Of a DNA stretch of 39,155 bases, positions 24,635 to 33,037 are shown piece by piece. Every line of letters begins with the position of its first letter. Within the stretch, counting starts at the first letter, position 1. Source of the DNA: Lysobacterales bacterium (lineage in GTDB: Bacteria > Pseudomonadota > Gammaproteobacteria > Xanthomonadales > SZUA-36); the NCBI GenBank assembly GCA_021648045.1, contig JAKITM010000010.1:1-39155 (forward strand), given 5' to 3'. Under the pieces are notes generated by a model that saw only the letters and a list, made by a program, of their open reading frames with translations, made no database searches and was not told the DNA's origin. The translations under genes and the position numbers were made by a program.

Positions 24635-25189
24635 TTAATCAATATACTCAAACAGCTTTACAACTTTTTTTACCCCATTGATATTACTGGCAACTTCGGC
24701 AACTGCAGTGCCTTCTTTGCGGGTAACAATTCCCATTAAGTAACTTGTACCTTGGCTTGTAGTGACATTAATTCGTGCAGAGTCTACCCCCTCAATCGGG
24801 TTTTTATTTAACAGGCTGGTATTGATTTTACTGGTCAGGTAAGAGTCATTCACGCGTGTTTTATTGGTGGCTTTAGGTCCCACCACTAATTCGTTGTACA
24901 CATATTTAACACCTTTGATTTGGTAGGCAATTTTTTCTGCGCGAGTTTTTTTATCCGTGCTGCTAACTTCACCGGCTAATAACAAACGACCGTTGTGGGA
25001 TACTGCGATGATGCGGTCGTTGCTATCCATAAGCGCTGAGTTATCGATATAATTTTGTGCCCCGATCTCAATGCTGGTGTCATCAATAGCAGCACCGGTG
25101 CTCCGGCGTTTATCCGCCGGGGTAGCGCAGGCAGTAATCAATACCAGAATTAATAAGATTGATAGACTTGGGAATAATTTTATTGGCAT
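24635..25189 (-). CDS. dolP: Outer-membrane lipoprotein with two BON domains (DolP/YraP-like)
   Basis: A 184-residue lipoprotein with a signal peptide ending in the lipobox LITAC (Cys about 21). Two BON domains follow: about 46-105 (IGAQNYIDNSALMDSNDRII ... YVYNELVVG) and about 115-180 (DSYLTSKINTSLLNKNPIEG ... VVKLFEYID). DolP supports outer-membrane integrity and BAM function and binds anionic phospholipid in E. coli. AGAGGA precedes the ATG. It follows yraN by 12 bases in an lpoA-yraN-dolP operon; E. coli has diaA between yraN and dolP, and it is absent here. Confidence 0.88.
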   Translation of the reverse strand: MPIKLFPSLSILLILVLITACATPADKRRSTGAAIDDTSIEIGAQNYIDNSALMDSNDRIIAVSHNGRLLLAGEVSSTDKKTRAEKIAYQIKGVKYVYNELVVGPKATNKTRVNDSYLTSKINTSLLNKNPIEGVDSARINVTTSQGTSYLMGIVTRKEGTAVAEVASNINGVKKVVKLFEYID

Positions 25190-25201
25190 ACGGGTGTCCT
25201 C

Positions 25202-25573
25202 TCAGCTTAGGTCAAATGCGTTTTTGATCCAGTTGTATTCAACTGCATTCGTATTATTGTTACTGTCTATAGCAATGACATCGAATCGGCAGGGTAGTTC
25301 GGCTAACGCGGGGTTTGCTTGTAGAAAAAATTCGGCGGCGAAGATTAGGCGTTGCTGTTTTGCCATGGTTACGCTCTCTGCGGCTGAACCGAAATGCGCA
25401 TTTTTACGATAACGCACCTCGACAAAAACCAGACTTTCGCCATCTCGCATAATCAGGTCAATTTCACCTCCGCGGCAATTAAAATTAAGCTGCAGAGTGG
25501 TTAATCCCCGTTGCTGTAGCCAGTTCTCGGCCTGTAATTCCCACTCATTACCTATTTTTCTTGGGTTTTTCAG
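25202..25573 (-). CDS. YraN/UPF0102 nuclease-fold protein, apparent CTG start
   Basis: A 123-residue UPF0102 protein. The family core GGEIDLIMRDGESLVFVEVRYR, in a fold related to Holliday-junction resolvases, is intact, as is CRFDVIAID. The conserved N-terminal part GNEWELQAENWLQQRGL is encoded upstream of the first ATG (25450), so the true start must be further 5'. Between the in-frame TAA and that part there is no ATG, GTG or TTG. The best candidate is CTG at 25573 (reading MKNPRKIGNEWE), with GGAG ten bases before it overlapping the lpoA stop. Starting at ATG 25450 would remove about 40 conserved residues. The product's biological role is unknown. Confidence 0.75.
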   Translation of the reverse strand: MKNPRKIGNEWELQAENWLQQRGLTTLQLNFNCRGGEIDLIMRDGESLVFVEVRYRKNAHFGSAAESVTMAKQQRLIFAAEFFLQANPALAELPCRFDVIAIDSNNNTNAVEYNWIKNAFDLS

Positions 25574-25580
25574 TGTTGTC

Positions 25581-27548
25581 TCACTCCGCAGGTAACAAGG
25601 GTTTTAAGTAGCCATTTTTGAAATAACCCCAGATGGGTTCGCGCTGCAGTCGGCCATCATCGAGAACAGACAACTCGCCACTCAGCCCGGAAAATTTCAT
25701 CTGTGGGTTAGCTATTAGCATGGGTAACCAAGGAAGGATACTCCAGCTATCGACGCCCATAGCAGTAAAACGATCGAATTTTCCTGTGCCGGGGTAGGGT
25801 ACTGCTTCTGTCGAATCCCGGCTGCTAGCTGCAAGAGCACGCTTCAAGGCAATGCGATTACTGCTGATGCGAATGCCATCAAGATCTCTATCAGCACCTC
25901 GGTCGGGGATACCAGAATAAATCATAGCGGTTGCAATCACGGGCAGGTAACCGGCATCAAGAAATTTTAATTGCGGTTTTATCAAGCGACCCTGGCGTGG
26001 GTTTGCGACTAGGAAAATCGCATCCAGGTCGCCGCGCACACTCGCCTCAAAGCCCAGTTCGCCACCAAGAATCCGTTTAAGCTCCTTGCCCCGTTGCTGG
26101 CTTTGGCTGACGCCCAGAATTTGCTTGAGGCGGGCGCTGTGGTCAACATCCTTTTCAGCATAGCGCATGCTCGCGATTATTTGTCCGCCCGCATTGGCAT
26201 ACTCCTGCATAAATGCATCCACCAGGCGGTTGCCCAGATGGGTGTCAGGCGCAATGATAAACATTTTTCGAGCACCCATGCTGCTTGCAAGACGTGCTGC
26301 GGAACGTGCTTCATCTTCGGGTAATAGCGGAAAAAAGACCGCGTTTGGATTTCTCTGCAGCCTGCTTTCATCAAGTAGCACGACAGTGGCCGCTGTTGGA
26401 GTTTCAGTTGGTGGAGGAGTGTTAGTTTGCGCTTCGGCTCGCGGCAGATTGAGTACCAACAAGGGAAAGTCAGAAGGGGTAGCGCGGATAACCTGACTAA
26501 CATTGCTGCGATTCAGGGGGCCGATGATTTGGTCACTGCTTTCGGTGATAGTGCTGAGAGCCTGATTGAAATCTGCATCAGTTGTTGAAATAAACCGCAG
26601 TTCGCTGCGTTGTTTTTGTGGGCTGTTGAGGTAGCTGCTCATCAGGCCGTCGCGAATCGCTGCTGCCATTCCTGCCATTCGCCCGCTTTGTGGCAATAGG
26701 ACACTAATCCGCCCGGGTACGGATAGGCTGGCATTAAATTGGCTTGTTAGGCTATATGCTTGTGCTTCATCCAAGCGATGAAAAGGGTGGGCACTGCGCC
26801 AATCGGCAATGGCAGCCTTGTGTGTGTCTTCATCGGGAAATTGGCCACGGGCAATCAGGGCTAAATTGATCCAGCCGGGGATTTCACCCCGCGCACTCAA
26901 TGAGCGATCCTTGAGTGTGGCGGCAGATATCGGGTCAAGTAGGTGCAGCAGAGCCAGCGCATCGCTGTCACTCATGAAAGTATCTTCTGCGCGTAATTTA
27001 AAGGCATCCCATGCCTGCAGTTCTGGGGATTGCTGCAGTAAGCGGACTTGATTTAGCAGCAGTTGCGCTCTTTTTTGCAAATCGGAATTAGTACTGCTAA
27101 TACTAGCCAAAATAGTTTCTGCCTGCGCTACTTTACCTTGTTTGAGTAAAAGCTCGCCTTTAACTGTGCTGTGCAGCGCCAAGTAGCGACGCTCTAGCTG
27201 CTGTGGGTCTACCTGGCTAAGCAGGATTTCTGCTTGCTCAGTTTGCGTATTTAGTAGGCGGGCATCGGCTGCACGCAATAGGTAATAACTTCGTTCGCTG
27301 TTGTTCGCTGATAGTGCCAATTGTTGCCATCGTGCGGCGGCAGTAGGATAGTTTCCAGACTGGAAAGCTTGATTGGCTTGGCTGTCTTGCGTATCAGCCT
27401 GCTGTTTGACCATCGGTGCACCACAGGCGCTAAGTAAAATCAGAGAAAATAATACGCAAAGCAGCCGCCAGCGGGACAAATGTCTGCCGGAAATTTCGTA
27501 ATTATTAGAAATTCCTGTAAAAGGGGGCTTATGTGTGCTCTGTTCCAT
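25581..27548 (-). CDS. lpoA: Penicillin-binding protein activator lipoprotein LpoA
   Basis: A 655-residue outer-membrane lipoprotein that activates the peptidoglycan synthase PBP1A. The start at ATG 27548 (MEQSTHK) has a GGA-containing site upstream; a TTG at 27572 would add eight residues. The signal ends in LLSACGAP (lipid Cys42). The N-terminal half is TPR-like helical (about 55-280) and the C-terminal half is the periplasmic-binding-like fold with ISVLLPQSGRMAGMAAAIRDG (about 280-640). It is divergent from rsmI, as in E. coli, with yraN and dolP downstream. Confidence 0.92.
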   Translation of the reverse strand: MEQSTHKPPFTGISNNYEISGRHLSRWRLLCVLFSLILLSACGAPMVKQQADTQDSQANQAFQSGNYPTAAARWQQLALSANNSERSYYLLRAADARLLNTQTEQAEILLSQVDPQQLERRYLALHSTVKGELLLKQGKVAQAETILASISSTNSDLQKRAQLLLNQVRLLQQSPELQAWDAFKLRAEDTFMSDSDALALLHLLDPISAATLKDRSLSARGEIPGWINLALIARGQFPDEDTHKAAIADWRSAHPFHRLDEAQAYSLTSQFNASLSVPGRISVLLPQSGRMAGMAAAIRDGLMSSYLNSPQKQRSELRFISTTDADFNQALSTITESSDQIIGPLNRSNVSQVIRATPSDFPLLVLNLPRAEAQTNTPPPTETPTAATVVLLDESRLQRNPNAVFFPLLPEDEARSAARLASSMGARKMFIIAPDTHLGNRLVDAFMQEYANAGGQIIASMRYAEKDVDHSARLKQILGVSQSQQRGKELKRILGGELGFEASVRGDLDAIFLVANPRQGRLIKPQLKFLDAGYLPVIATAMIYSGIPDRGADRDLDGIRISSNRIALKRALAASSRDSTEAVPYPGTGKFDRFTAMGVDSWSILPWLPMLIANPQMKFSGLSGELSVLDDGRLQREPIWGYFKNGYLKPLLPAE

Positions 27549-27645
27549 CTTTTTTCCGCAACTACTTCGCAACTACTCAGGCTGAAATGATACCCTATTG
27601 TGTCAGCTTAATTGCGTACAAATTCAGGCAAACTTGGGAAAGCGT

Positions 27646-28524
27646 GTGGAAACAGACAATAAAACCAAAAGTGAAGATAACAATAAGTCAGCGCAGACTA
27701 CCTGCGGGGCACTTTGGGTGGTCGCTACCCCGATTGGCAATCTCGGGGATATCAGCCAGCGGGCAATTGAGATTTTGCGACAGGTAGACCTGGTTGCGGC
27801 TGAAGACACCCGCCATTCCCGTCGGTTATTCGATGCTTACCAGATTGATACCAAGCTGGTGGCCTACCATGACCATAACGAGCGCAAACAAGCCATGCGC
27901 TTGCTGGAGCAGTTACAGGCAGGTAAACAGATTGCACTTATTTCGGATGCCGGCACCCCGCTAATATCCGACCCCGGTTATCATTTGCTGAAACTTGCCG
28001 CTGCTGCCGGAATTGATTGTCGTCCGGTACCGGGAGCCAGTGCGGTGATTGCCGCACTCAGCGTTTCCGGCCTGCCGTGCGAACGCTTTAGTTTTGCCGG
28101 GTTTTTGCCGCCCAAAACAGCAGCCCGCAAAAATAGCTTTGAGCAATGCGTTCATAACAAACAAACCATGGTTTTTTACGAATCTTCACATCGCATTCAA
28201 GCCTGCCTACAAGATTTGGTGGAGGTTTTAGGCAATGAGCGAGAGCTGGTGATATGCCGGGAATTAACCAAAACATTTGAAACGACCCTGCGCGGGACTG
28301 CTGAAGAATTACTGGAAATTGTAAGCACAGACCCGAATCAACGCAAAGGGGAGTTTGTTTTACTACTGGGCCCGGATAAAAATCAGCCCGAAGGACTAGT
28401 GGTATCAAGTGCAACCCAGGAATTATTCCAGCTGCTCTGCGAAGAGCTACCCGCTAGCAGGGCGGCTAAATTGGCCGCAAAAATCAGCGGCGAATCTCGG
28501 CAAGCAATTTTCGCCCTAAAATAA
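27646..28524 (+). CDS. rsmI: 16S rRNA 2'-O-methyltransferase (C1402)
   Basis: A 292-residue SAM-dependent enzyme that methylates the ribose of C1402 in 16S rRNA. Tetrapyrrole-methylase-family motifs are VATPIGNLGD (about 26-35), AAEDTRHSRRL, SDAGTPLISDPG, PGASAVIAALSVSGLP and VFYESSHRI. The start is set at GTG 27646; the frame opens further up at a TTG (27598) but the family N-terminus is reached soon after 27700. The C-terminal helical domain SRAAKLAAKISGESRQAIF is complete. It is divergent from lpoA. Confidence 0.94.
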   Translation: METDNKTKSEDNNKSAQTTCGALWVVATPIGNLGDISQRAIEILRQVDLVAAEDTRHSRRLFDAYQIDTKLVAYHDHNERKQAMRLLEQLQAGKQIALISDAGTPLISDPGYHLLKLAAAAGIDCRPVPGASAVIAALSVSGLPCERFSFAGFLPPKTAARKNSFEQCVHNKQTMVFYESSHRIQACLQDLVEVLGNERELVICRELTKTFETTLRGTAEELLEIVSTDPNQRKGEFVLLLGPDKNQPEGLVVSSATQELFQLLCEELPASRAAKLAAKISGESRQAIFALK

Positions 28525-28975
28525 TTGGAAAATAATCGGGGCGGGTACTTTGAAGGGAGTACCTAACAGCTAATGAGCTAAATAGTTTCTTTTTAAGTGC
28601 TGAGCCTCACTTTATTAAAATATCTGAGAATGTACAGGGAGGCCCAATTAAACATTCCTCGGTAGTTAAGGAATCATCATTAGTATATTCATTGGTTAAT
28701 GAAAACAGTAGTGGGGACTTATTATCTGTAATGGTTCTAGGAGAAAATTTGGGGCAGCCTCATCTTAGCAACTAAGCGGGTGCTTGGTATGTGTTCTGAT
28801 GTTGGACTATTTGAGACTCACTTCATATTGGACAAGACTATGAGTTGAAACCAAGCACAATTTCAATTAGGCTCGTGAGTGGGAAATGCCCAGTCTAAGA
28901 TAATTCATTAGGCAATTAATTTGTTATAATTCAAGGCTGGTAATAATTATATAAACAAACAGGGTAGGGTCTCTC
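28525..28975 (+). other. Unassigned 450-base region with possible gene relic and structured leader
   Basis: No complete gene is seen. The plus-strand frame 28554-28775 runs 73 codons without a stop (includes SAEPHFIKISENVQGGPIK) but has no usable start, and may be a relic or chance. Downstream, GTGCTTGGT (28780-28788) pairs with ACCAAGCAC (28850-28858) and encloses an ACTCA/TGAGT inner pair. A TGTTATAAT extended -10 at 28922-28930 probably serves the next gene. RNase P RNA, which follows rsmI in some relatives, is not present. Confidence 0.3.
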
Positions 28976-29599
28976 ATGGAATATATTAATATACTGGCTC
29001 GTTGGAGTCATTTACTATTCGGAATCACTTGGATAGGGTTGTTGTATTACTTCAATTTTATTCAGGGTGGTTACTTTAAGGATGCGTCTCCAGAAGGTTT
29101 GGCAGACGCTAAAAGCAAGCTAGCACCAAAAGCATTATGGTGGTTCCGCTGGGGCGCAATGTTTACCTTCCTCACGGGTATTTTGCTGTTGGAAGGCATG
29201 CGTAACAATGGCCAGATTAATGAATACATCATTGTCGGCGCTACTTTGGGTACATTAATGTTCCTAAATGTTTGGTTGATTATCTGGCCTAATCAGAAAA
29301 TTGCCCTAGGCATGAAAGAGGGTGACGGCGCCGCCGCTGGTGCTAAAGCTCTACTGGCATCGCGCACCAATACTTTATTCTCAGCGCCAATGATTTTCTG
29401 TATGCTGGCAGGCCCGCATTTTTTGGGTTATACGAAAACGGTATTGTCGAACGGTATGTGGATTGCACTGGCAATAGTCGCGATTTTACAAGTTAATGCC
29501 ATGGTCGGTAAGCAAGGTCCGATGGCATCAGTTCGTGGTGTGATTGTAAGCAGTCTGGTATTGACTGCCGTGCTGGTTGGTGTTTTAGAAGCTCTATAA
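28976..29599 (+). CDS. Urate hydroxylase PuuD-like membrane protein
   Basis: A 207-residue membrane protein matching the urate-oxidase N-terminal (PuuD/DUF989) family: opening helix ILARWSHLLFGITWIGLLYYFNFIQG, then LAPKALWWFRWGAMFTFLTGILLLEG, MFLNVWLIIWPNQK, and two more helices near the C-terminus, with conserved His and Trp residues typical of heme-linked helices. Full PuuD proteins carry a C-terminal cytochrome c domain of about 200 residues; it is missing here. No other purine catabolism genes are near, so urate as substrate is uncertain. Confidence 0.75.
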   Translation: MEYINILARWSHLLFGITWIGLLYYFNFIQGGYFKDASPEGLADAKSKLAPKALWWFRWGAMFTFLTGILLLEGMRNNGQINEYIIVGATLGTLMFLNVWLIIWPNQKIALGMKEGDGAAAGAKALLASRTNTLFSAPMIFCMLAGPHFLGYTKTVLSNGMWIALAIVAILQVNAMVGKQGPMASVRGVIVSSLVLTAVLVGVLEAL

Positions 29600-29621
29600 G
29601 TTTGTGTTTCTATAGCGAACT

Positions 29622-29649
29622 AAAAAGCCGGGTTTTCCCGGCTTTTTTT
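29622..29649 (+). terminator. Rho-independent terminator after the PuuD-like gene
   Basis: AAAAAGCCGGG (29622-29632), loop TTTT, CCCGGCTTTTT (29637-29647) and two more T. Symmetric, so it can also work for the convergent LysR gene. Confidence 0.92.
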
Positions 29650-29729
29650 GTTAGATGTCTGGTCTACCTATGCCATATTTCCACTATAGGCATCTGAAAA
29701 TCTAATCTAGATGAAAGTCAATAAAACCC

Positions 29730-30629
29730 TTACTGACGGCAGCTTTTATGTAATATATCGGCTAACTTCTGTGTTGCAGGGCCGATACTATTAGGTTGTC
29801 CAAACACCATAAAAAGACTTATTCGGCGACGCTGTCCTTCTCTAAGCGGCAAAACCTTTAGCAAGCCACTGCTAAGATCATCGGCAACCAAATGCCGTGG
29901 TAACCAACCAAAGCCAAGTCCGCTGACTAATGCATCAGCTGCTTTATCCAGGCTGGTTACCGTCCAGCGTTGAGCTGAGCCTAACCAGCCCACATCTCTT
30001 TTCATATTTACACCTGAATCACGGATAACCACTTGAATCTCGTGCCGCAGATCGTCATGGGTTAATTTTCGATTCTGCTGCTCGGCAAGTTTGTGCAGGC
30101 TGTGGTCGCGATGTGCAATGGCGATAAATTCGACATCTATAAGTTGGTCACCTAAAAACCCTTGCGGTACATTACCGCAAATAACCAAGTCAGCTCGACC
30201 TTCCAGCAAGGCATCATCAGCGCCTGAAAGCACAACCTCGTCCATTTGTACTCGTGTGCCGCGACTTTCAGGCGCAAACAGCTTGAGGCTAGTCATTAAA
30301 CGCTTACTGGGAAAGGCAGCATCAATAACCAATCGAATTTCAGCCTCCCATCCCCGTTCCAAATTTAGCGCCAGGGTTTCCAGTTCAACTGCATCCTTTA
30401 ATAGCTGCCGAGAGCGTTTAATTAAGACCTCTCCTGCGGTAGTAAGCACAGCTTTTCGCCCTTCAATTCGCAGTAAGGGTATTCCCAGTTGCTGCTGCAG
30501 CTTATTCACAGCATAACTAATGGATGATTGGCTACGGTGCAATTGCTTGGCGGCCTGTGCATAGCCATCGTAATCCACCACGGCTTGCAAGGCACGCCAT
30601 TGGTCGAGAGAGACGCGAGTTGTTTTCAT
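29730..30629 (-). CDS. LysR-family transcriptional regulator
   Basis: A 299-residue regulator. The N-terminal helix-turn-helix is YDGYAQAAKQLHRSQSSISY followed by AVNKLQQQLGIPLLR (about 20-55); the effector domain follows (about 92-295). It is divergent from yqjG. The placement beside yqjG/pirin/DoxX, and the LERGWEAEIRLVID stretch after the DNA-binding domain, recall E. coli YhaJ, which controls the yqjFG and yhaK-type genes in response to aromatic compounds. Orthology is inferred, not shown. Confidence 0.9.
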   Translation of the reverse strand: MKTTRVSLDQWRALQAVVDYDGYAQAAKQLHRSQSSISYAVNKLQQQLGIPLLRIEGRKAVLTTAGEVLIKRSRQLLKDAVELETLALNLERGWEAEIRLVIDAAFPSKRLMTSLKLFAPESRGTRVQMDEVVLSGADDALLEGRADLVICGNVPQGFLGDQLIDVEFIAIAHRDHSLHKLAEQQNRKLTHDDLRHEIQVVIRDSGVNMKRDVGWLGSAQRWTVTSLDKAADALVSGLGFGWLPRHLVADDLSSGLLKVLPLREGQRRRISLFMVFGQPNSIGPATQKLADILHKSCRQ

Positions 30630-30640
30630 GAAGTTAATAT

Positions 30641-30655
30641 CTATTAATTCGATAG
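30641..30655. promoter_or_regulatory. Candidate LysR operator between regulator and yqjG
   Basis: CTAT-N7-ATAG at 30641-30655 is a short inverted repeat of LysR-box type. A longer-spaced pair, ATGTCC (30658-30663) and GGACAT (30715-30720), brackets the probable yqjG promoter region. Both are pattern-based guesses. Confidence 0.3.
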
Positions 30656-30752
30656 GTATGTCCAGTATTATCCGCTTTATTATCTAAATGGTGCTGTCAT
30701 AATGGTATTCATCCGGACATTACTTAGCATTTTAATAACCATGGAGAACAAA

Positions 30753-31751
30753 ATGGGATTGCTTATAAATGGCCAATGGCAAGATAGTTGGTACGATACC
30801 AAAAGCTGTGGTGGCAAATTTGAGCGTAGTCTAAGTCAGTTTAATAACTGGATTACCTCTGATAGTGCTCCGGGAGCTAGCGCTCAGGATGGTTTTAAAG
30901 CAGAGGCTAATCGTTATCATCTTTATGTATCACTGGCTTGCCCTTGGGCGCATCGCACTTTAATTTTTCGCCAACTTAAAGGTTTGCAAAACATTATTGG
31001 AGTAACGGTTGTCGATCCCCATATGCTTGAGAACGGCTGGGAGTTAAATGGCGAGCGTGACAGCGACCAGGATGAGATTAATGCTCATGATTATCTCTAT
31101 CAACTTTATCTCCAGGCTCAGCCTGACTATCAGGGCCGGGTTACTGTGCCAGTATTGTGGGATAAAAAGCGCAAGACCATTGTTAGCACCGAATCTGCAG
31201 ATATTATTCGTATGTTTAATAGCGCCTTTGATGGTTTGACTAATAATACCGCTGACTATTATCCCAAAACCCTACGCAAAGCCATAGATAAGATGAATGC
31301 TACTGTGTATCAGAATATAAATAACGGAGTTTATCGATGTGGGTTTGCAACTGCTCAGGAGAGTTATGAAGAAGCTTATGAGCAACTCTTTACTGCATTA
31401 GGCCAGTTGGAAATACTTCTGGATAATCAGCGGTATCTGCTCGGGCACCAACTTACCGAAGCTGATTGGCGCTTATTCACCACGCTGGTACGCTTTGATG
31501 CTGTTTATGTGGGCCATTTTAAATGTAACCAAAAGCGCATTGCGGACTACCCAAATCTAAGCAATTACCTGCGGGACTTATATCAGGTAACAGGCATAAA
31601 GCAGACAGTAAACATGACTCACATTAAACAACATTACTACTATAGCCATACTACGATTAATCCAACTCGTGTTGTGCCCAAAGGGCCTGTGTTGAACTTC
31701 GATGAAGCACATAATCGAAATCGTTTTGCTGAGGAGAACAAATATGATTAA
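30753..31751 (+). CDS. yqjG: Glutathionyl-hydroquinone reductase (YqjG type)
   Basis: A 332-residue Xi-class glutathione transferase that reduces glutathionyl-hydroquinones to hydroquinones. The catalytic cysteine is Cys63 in YVSLACPWAHRTLIF. The thioredoxin-like domain includes VPVLWDKKRKTIVSTESADI, and the helical domain carries LLGHQLTEADWRLFTTLVRFD. Start 30753 is chosen because GGAG precedes it within ATGGAGAACAAA; the upstream in-frame ATGs lack a site. Its end overlaps the pirin start by eight bases, so the two are coupled. Confidence 0.92.
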   Translation: MGLLINGQWQDSWYDTKSCGGKFERSLSQFNNWITSDSAPGASAQDGFKAEANRYHLYVSLACPWAHRTLIFRQLKGLQNIIGVTVVDPHMLENGWELNGERDSDQDEINAHDYLYQLYLQAQPDYQGRVTVPVLWDKKRKTIVSTESADIIRMFNSAFDGLTNNTADYYPKTLRKAIDKMNATVYQNINNGVYRCGFATAQESYEEAYEQLFTALGQLEILLDNQRYLLGHQLTEADWRLFTTLVRFDAVYVGHFKCNQKRIADYPNLSNYLRDLYQVTGIKQTVNMTHIKQHYYYSHTTINPTRVVPKGPVLNFDEAHNRNRFAEENKYD

Positions 31752-32469
31752 AAGACATACAGCAGCCGCAATGAAAGAAGGCTCAGGGGTTAATGTAAAA
31801 CGCCTCATGCCGATATCTAATTTTCGCAATTATGATCCCTTTGTTTTGTGGGATGAATTTAATATTACCCCAGGTAATGGCTTTCCTACGCACCCCCATC
31901 GTGGTTTTGAGGCCATTACATATTTGTTTACAGGGTCAATTAATCATGCAGACAACTTGGGGAATAACTCCACTGTTACCGGTGGCGGAGCGCAGCGATT
32001 TACTGCTGGCCGTGGTTTGGAGCATTCAGAAATGCCTCACGATCATGATTCCACCCGCGGTATTCAATTTTGGATCAACCTTCCAAAATGCCTAAAACAG
32101 GTGGAACCAAGCTACCAACAGGTGAACAATGATGATTTTCCAGTACAGGAGAGTGCAGGGCTGCGTATCAAAGTTTTGGTGGGAGATAACTCACCCTTAA
32201 AAATCATGACACCGATGCGTTATCTGGAGATAAATTTAAACAGTGATGTCCAGCACACAGAGAATGTTCCTGAAGGTATGCGAGGCTTTATCTATGTCGT
32301 TGATGGTCAAATCGATATCAATGGACAATCCTATCTGGCGGGTGAAAGCGCATTTTTTAAAAATGAGATGCAGATTACACTAGAAGCTAAAAAACAAAGC
32401 CATGTAATGTTAGCGTATGGTCAACCACATGGAGAGCCCATCAAACAATGGGGACCATATGTAGATTAA
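31744..32469 (+). CDS. Pirin-family protein (YhaK type)
   Basis: A 241-residue bicupin. The N-terminal cupin metal ligands of pirins are present: His50 and His52 in THPHRGFEAITY, and His94 and Glu96 in AGRGLEHSEMP. E. coli YhaK and YhhW are relatives, with quercetinase activity shown for YhhW. Start 31744 follows a strong AGGAGA and lies inside the end of yqjG. With yqjG and DoxX it suggests handling of quinones or reactive phenolics. Confidence 0.92.
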   Translation: MIKRHTAAAMKEGSGVNVKRLMPISNFRNYDPFVLWDEFNITPGNGFPTHPHRGFEAITYLFTGSINHADNLGNNSTVTGGGAQRFTAGRGLEHSEMPHDHDSTRGIQFWINLPKCLKQVEPSYQQVNNDDFPVQESAGLRIKVLVGDNSPLKIMTPMRYLEINLNSDVQHTENVPEGMRGFIYVVDGQIDINGQSYLAGESAFFKNEMQITLEAKKQSHVMLAYGQPHGEPIKQWGPYVD

Positions 32470-32486
32470 CTTGAAACAGATTGTTA

Positions 32487-32529
32487 AATACTTTCTCCAG
32501 ACTGTCTGGAGAAAGTATTGCAATTTTTA
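32487..32529. terminator. Bidirectional terminator between pirin and DoxX genes
   Basis: AATACTTTCTCCAGA (32487-32501), loop CTG, TCTGGAGAAAGTATT (32505-32519): a perfect 15-bp stem followed by ATTTTTATT. It lies between convergent genes. Confidence 0.85.
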
Positions 32530-32533
32530 TTGT

Positions 32534-32932
32534 TTAGGAATCTTTAGAGATTGCGAACTTACCGTTACCTAAAGTCATTAGCACAAATGCCAAAATTGTT
32601 AGCAATAAAGGATATTCCCAGCCGCCATTGGCATTGCTAAATAACCAACCGTTGGCTGCATGCGCCCAGGTTGCACCCAGTAGCACTGGAATGGTAAGTC
32701 CGGCAAAAAGCCTGGTTTTGTAGCCAAGTATTAAAGCAATGCCAGCAACGGTTTCTATGCCGAAAACAACATAAGCCAGAAATCCGGGTAGGCCAATTGA
32801 GCTGAAATATCCGGCAGTACCTGTGAGCCCAAACACCATCATTTTTAGATACAGGCTATGCGCCAGCAATACAACGCCAAATGAGATTCTAAGAATAAAT
32901 ACACCTACTTCGGGCTTTAATAAATCTTTCAT
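32534..32932 (-). CDS. DoxX-family membrane protein (YqjF type)
   Basis: A 132-residue protein with four hydrophobic helices: VGVFILRISFGVVLLAHSLYL, FLAYVVFGIETVAGIALILG, LFAGLTIPVLLGATWAHA and PLLLTILAFVLMTLGNG. The start 32932 is preceded by GGAG (ACGGAGAAACTCATG); a longer frame reaching 33124 crosses the regulator gene and is rejected. YqjF of E. coli, the DoxX protein beside YqjG, is a natural comparison. It is divergent from the LysR gene at 33038. Confidence 0.88.
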   Translation of the reverse strand: MKDLLKPEVGVFILRISFGVVLLAHSLYLKMMVFGLTGTAGYFSSIGLPGFLAYVVFGIETVAGIALILGYKTRLFAGLTIPVLLGATWAHAANGWLFSNANGGWEYPLLLTILAFVLMTLGNGKFAISKDS

Positions 32933-32960
32933 GAGTTTCTCCGTTTTTGTGGAGGCTAGT

Positions 32961-33023
32961 ATTGCAATTGCATAATTGTTTGTAAATTGGCAAAATAAGC
33001 AAACTAAAATTGCAATAATGCAA
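32961..33023. promoter_or_regulatory. Candidate operator region with repeated ATTGCAAT boxes
   Basis: ATTGCAAT occurs at 32961-32968 and 33009-33016. The first is part of the palindrome TGCAATTGCA (32963-32972), the second of TTGCA-ATAA-TGCAA (33010-33023). They lie between the divergent DoxX and LysR genes, where an autoregulating LysR protein would be expected to bind. Confidence 0.45.
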
Positions 33024-33037
33024 GCACATGAGGTTTT

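Noticed and set aside
28525..28975. RNase P RNA (rnpB), often found after rsmI in relatives
   Set aside because: The conserved class A core such as GAGGAAAGTCCGGGC is absent and the pairing pattern does not fit.
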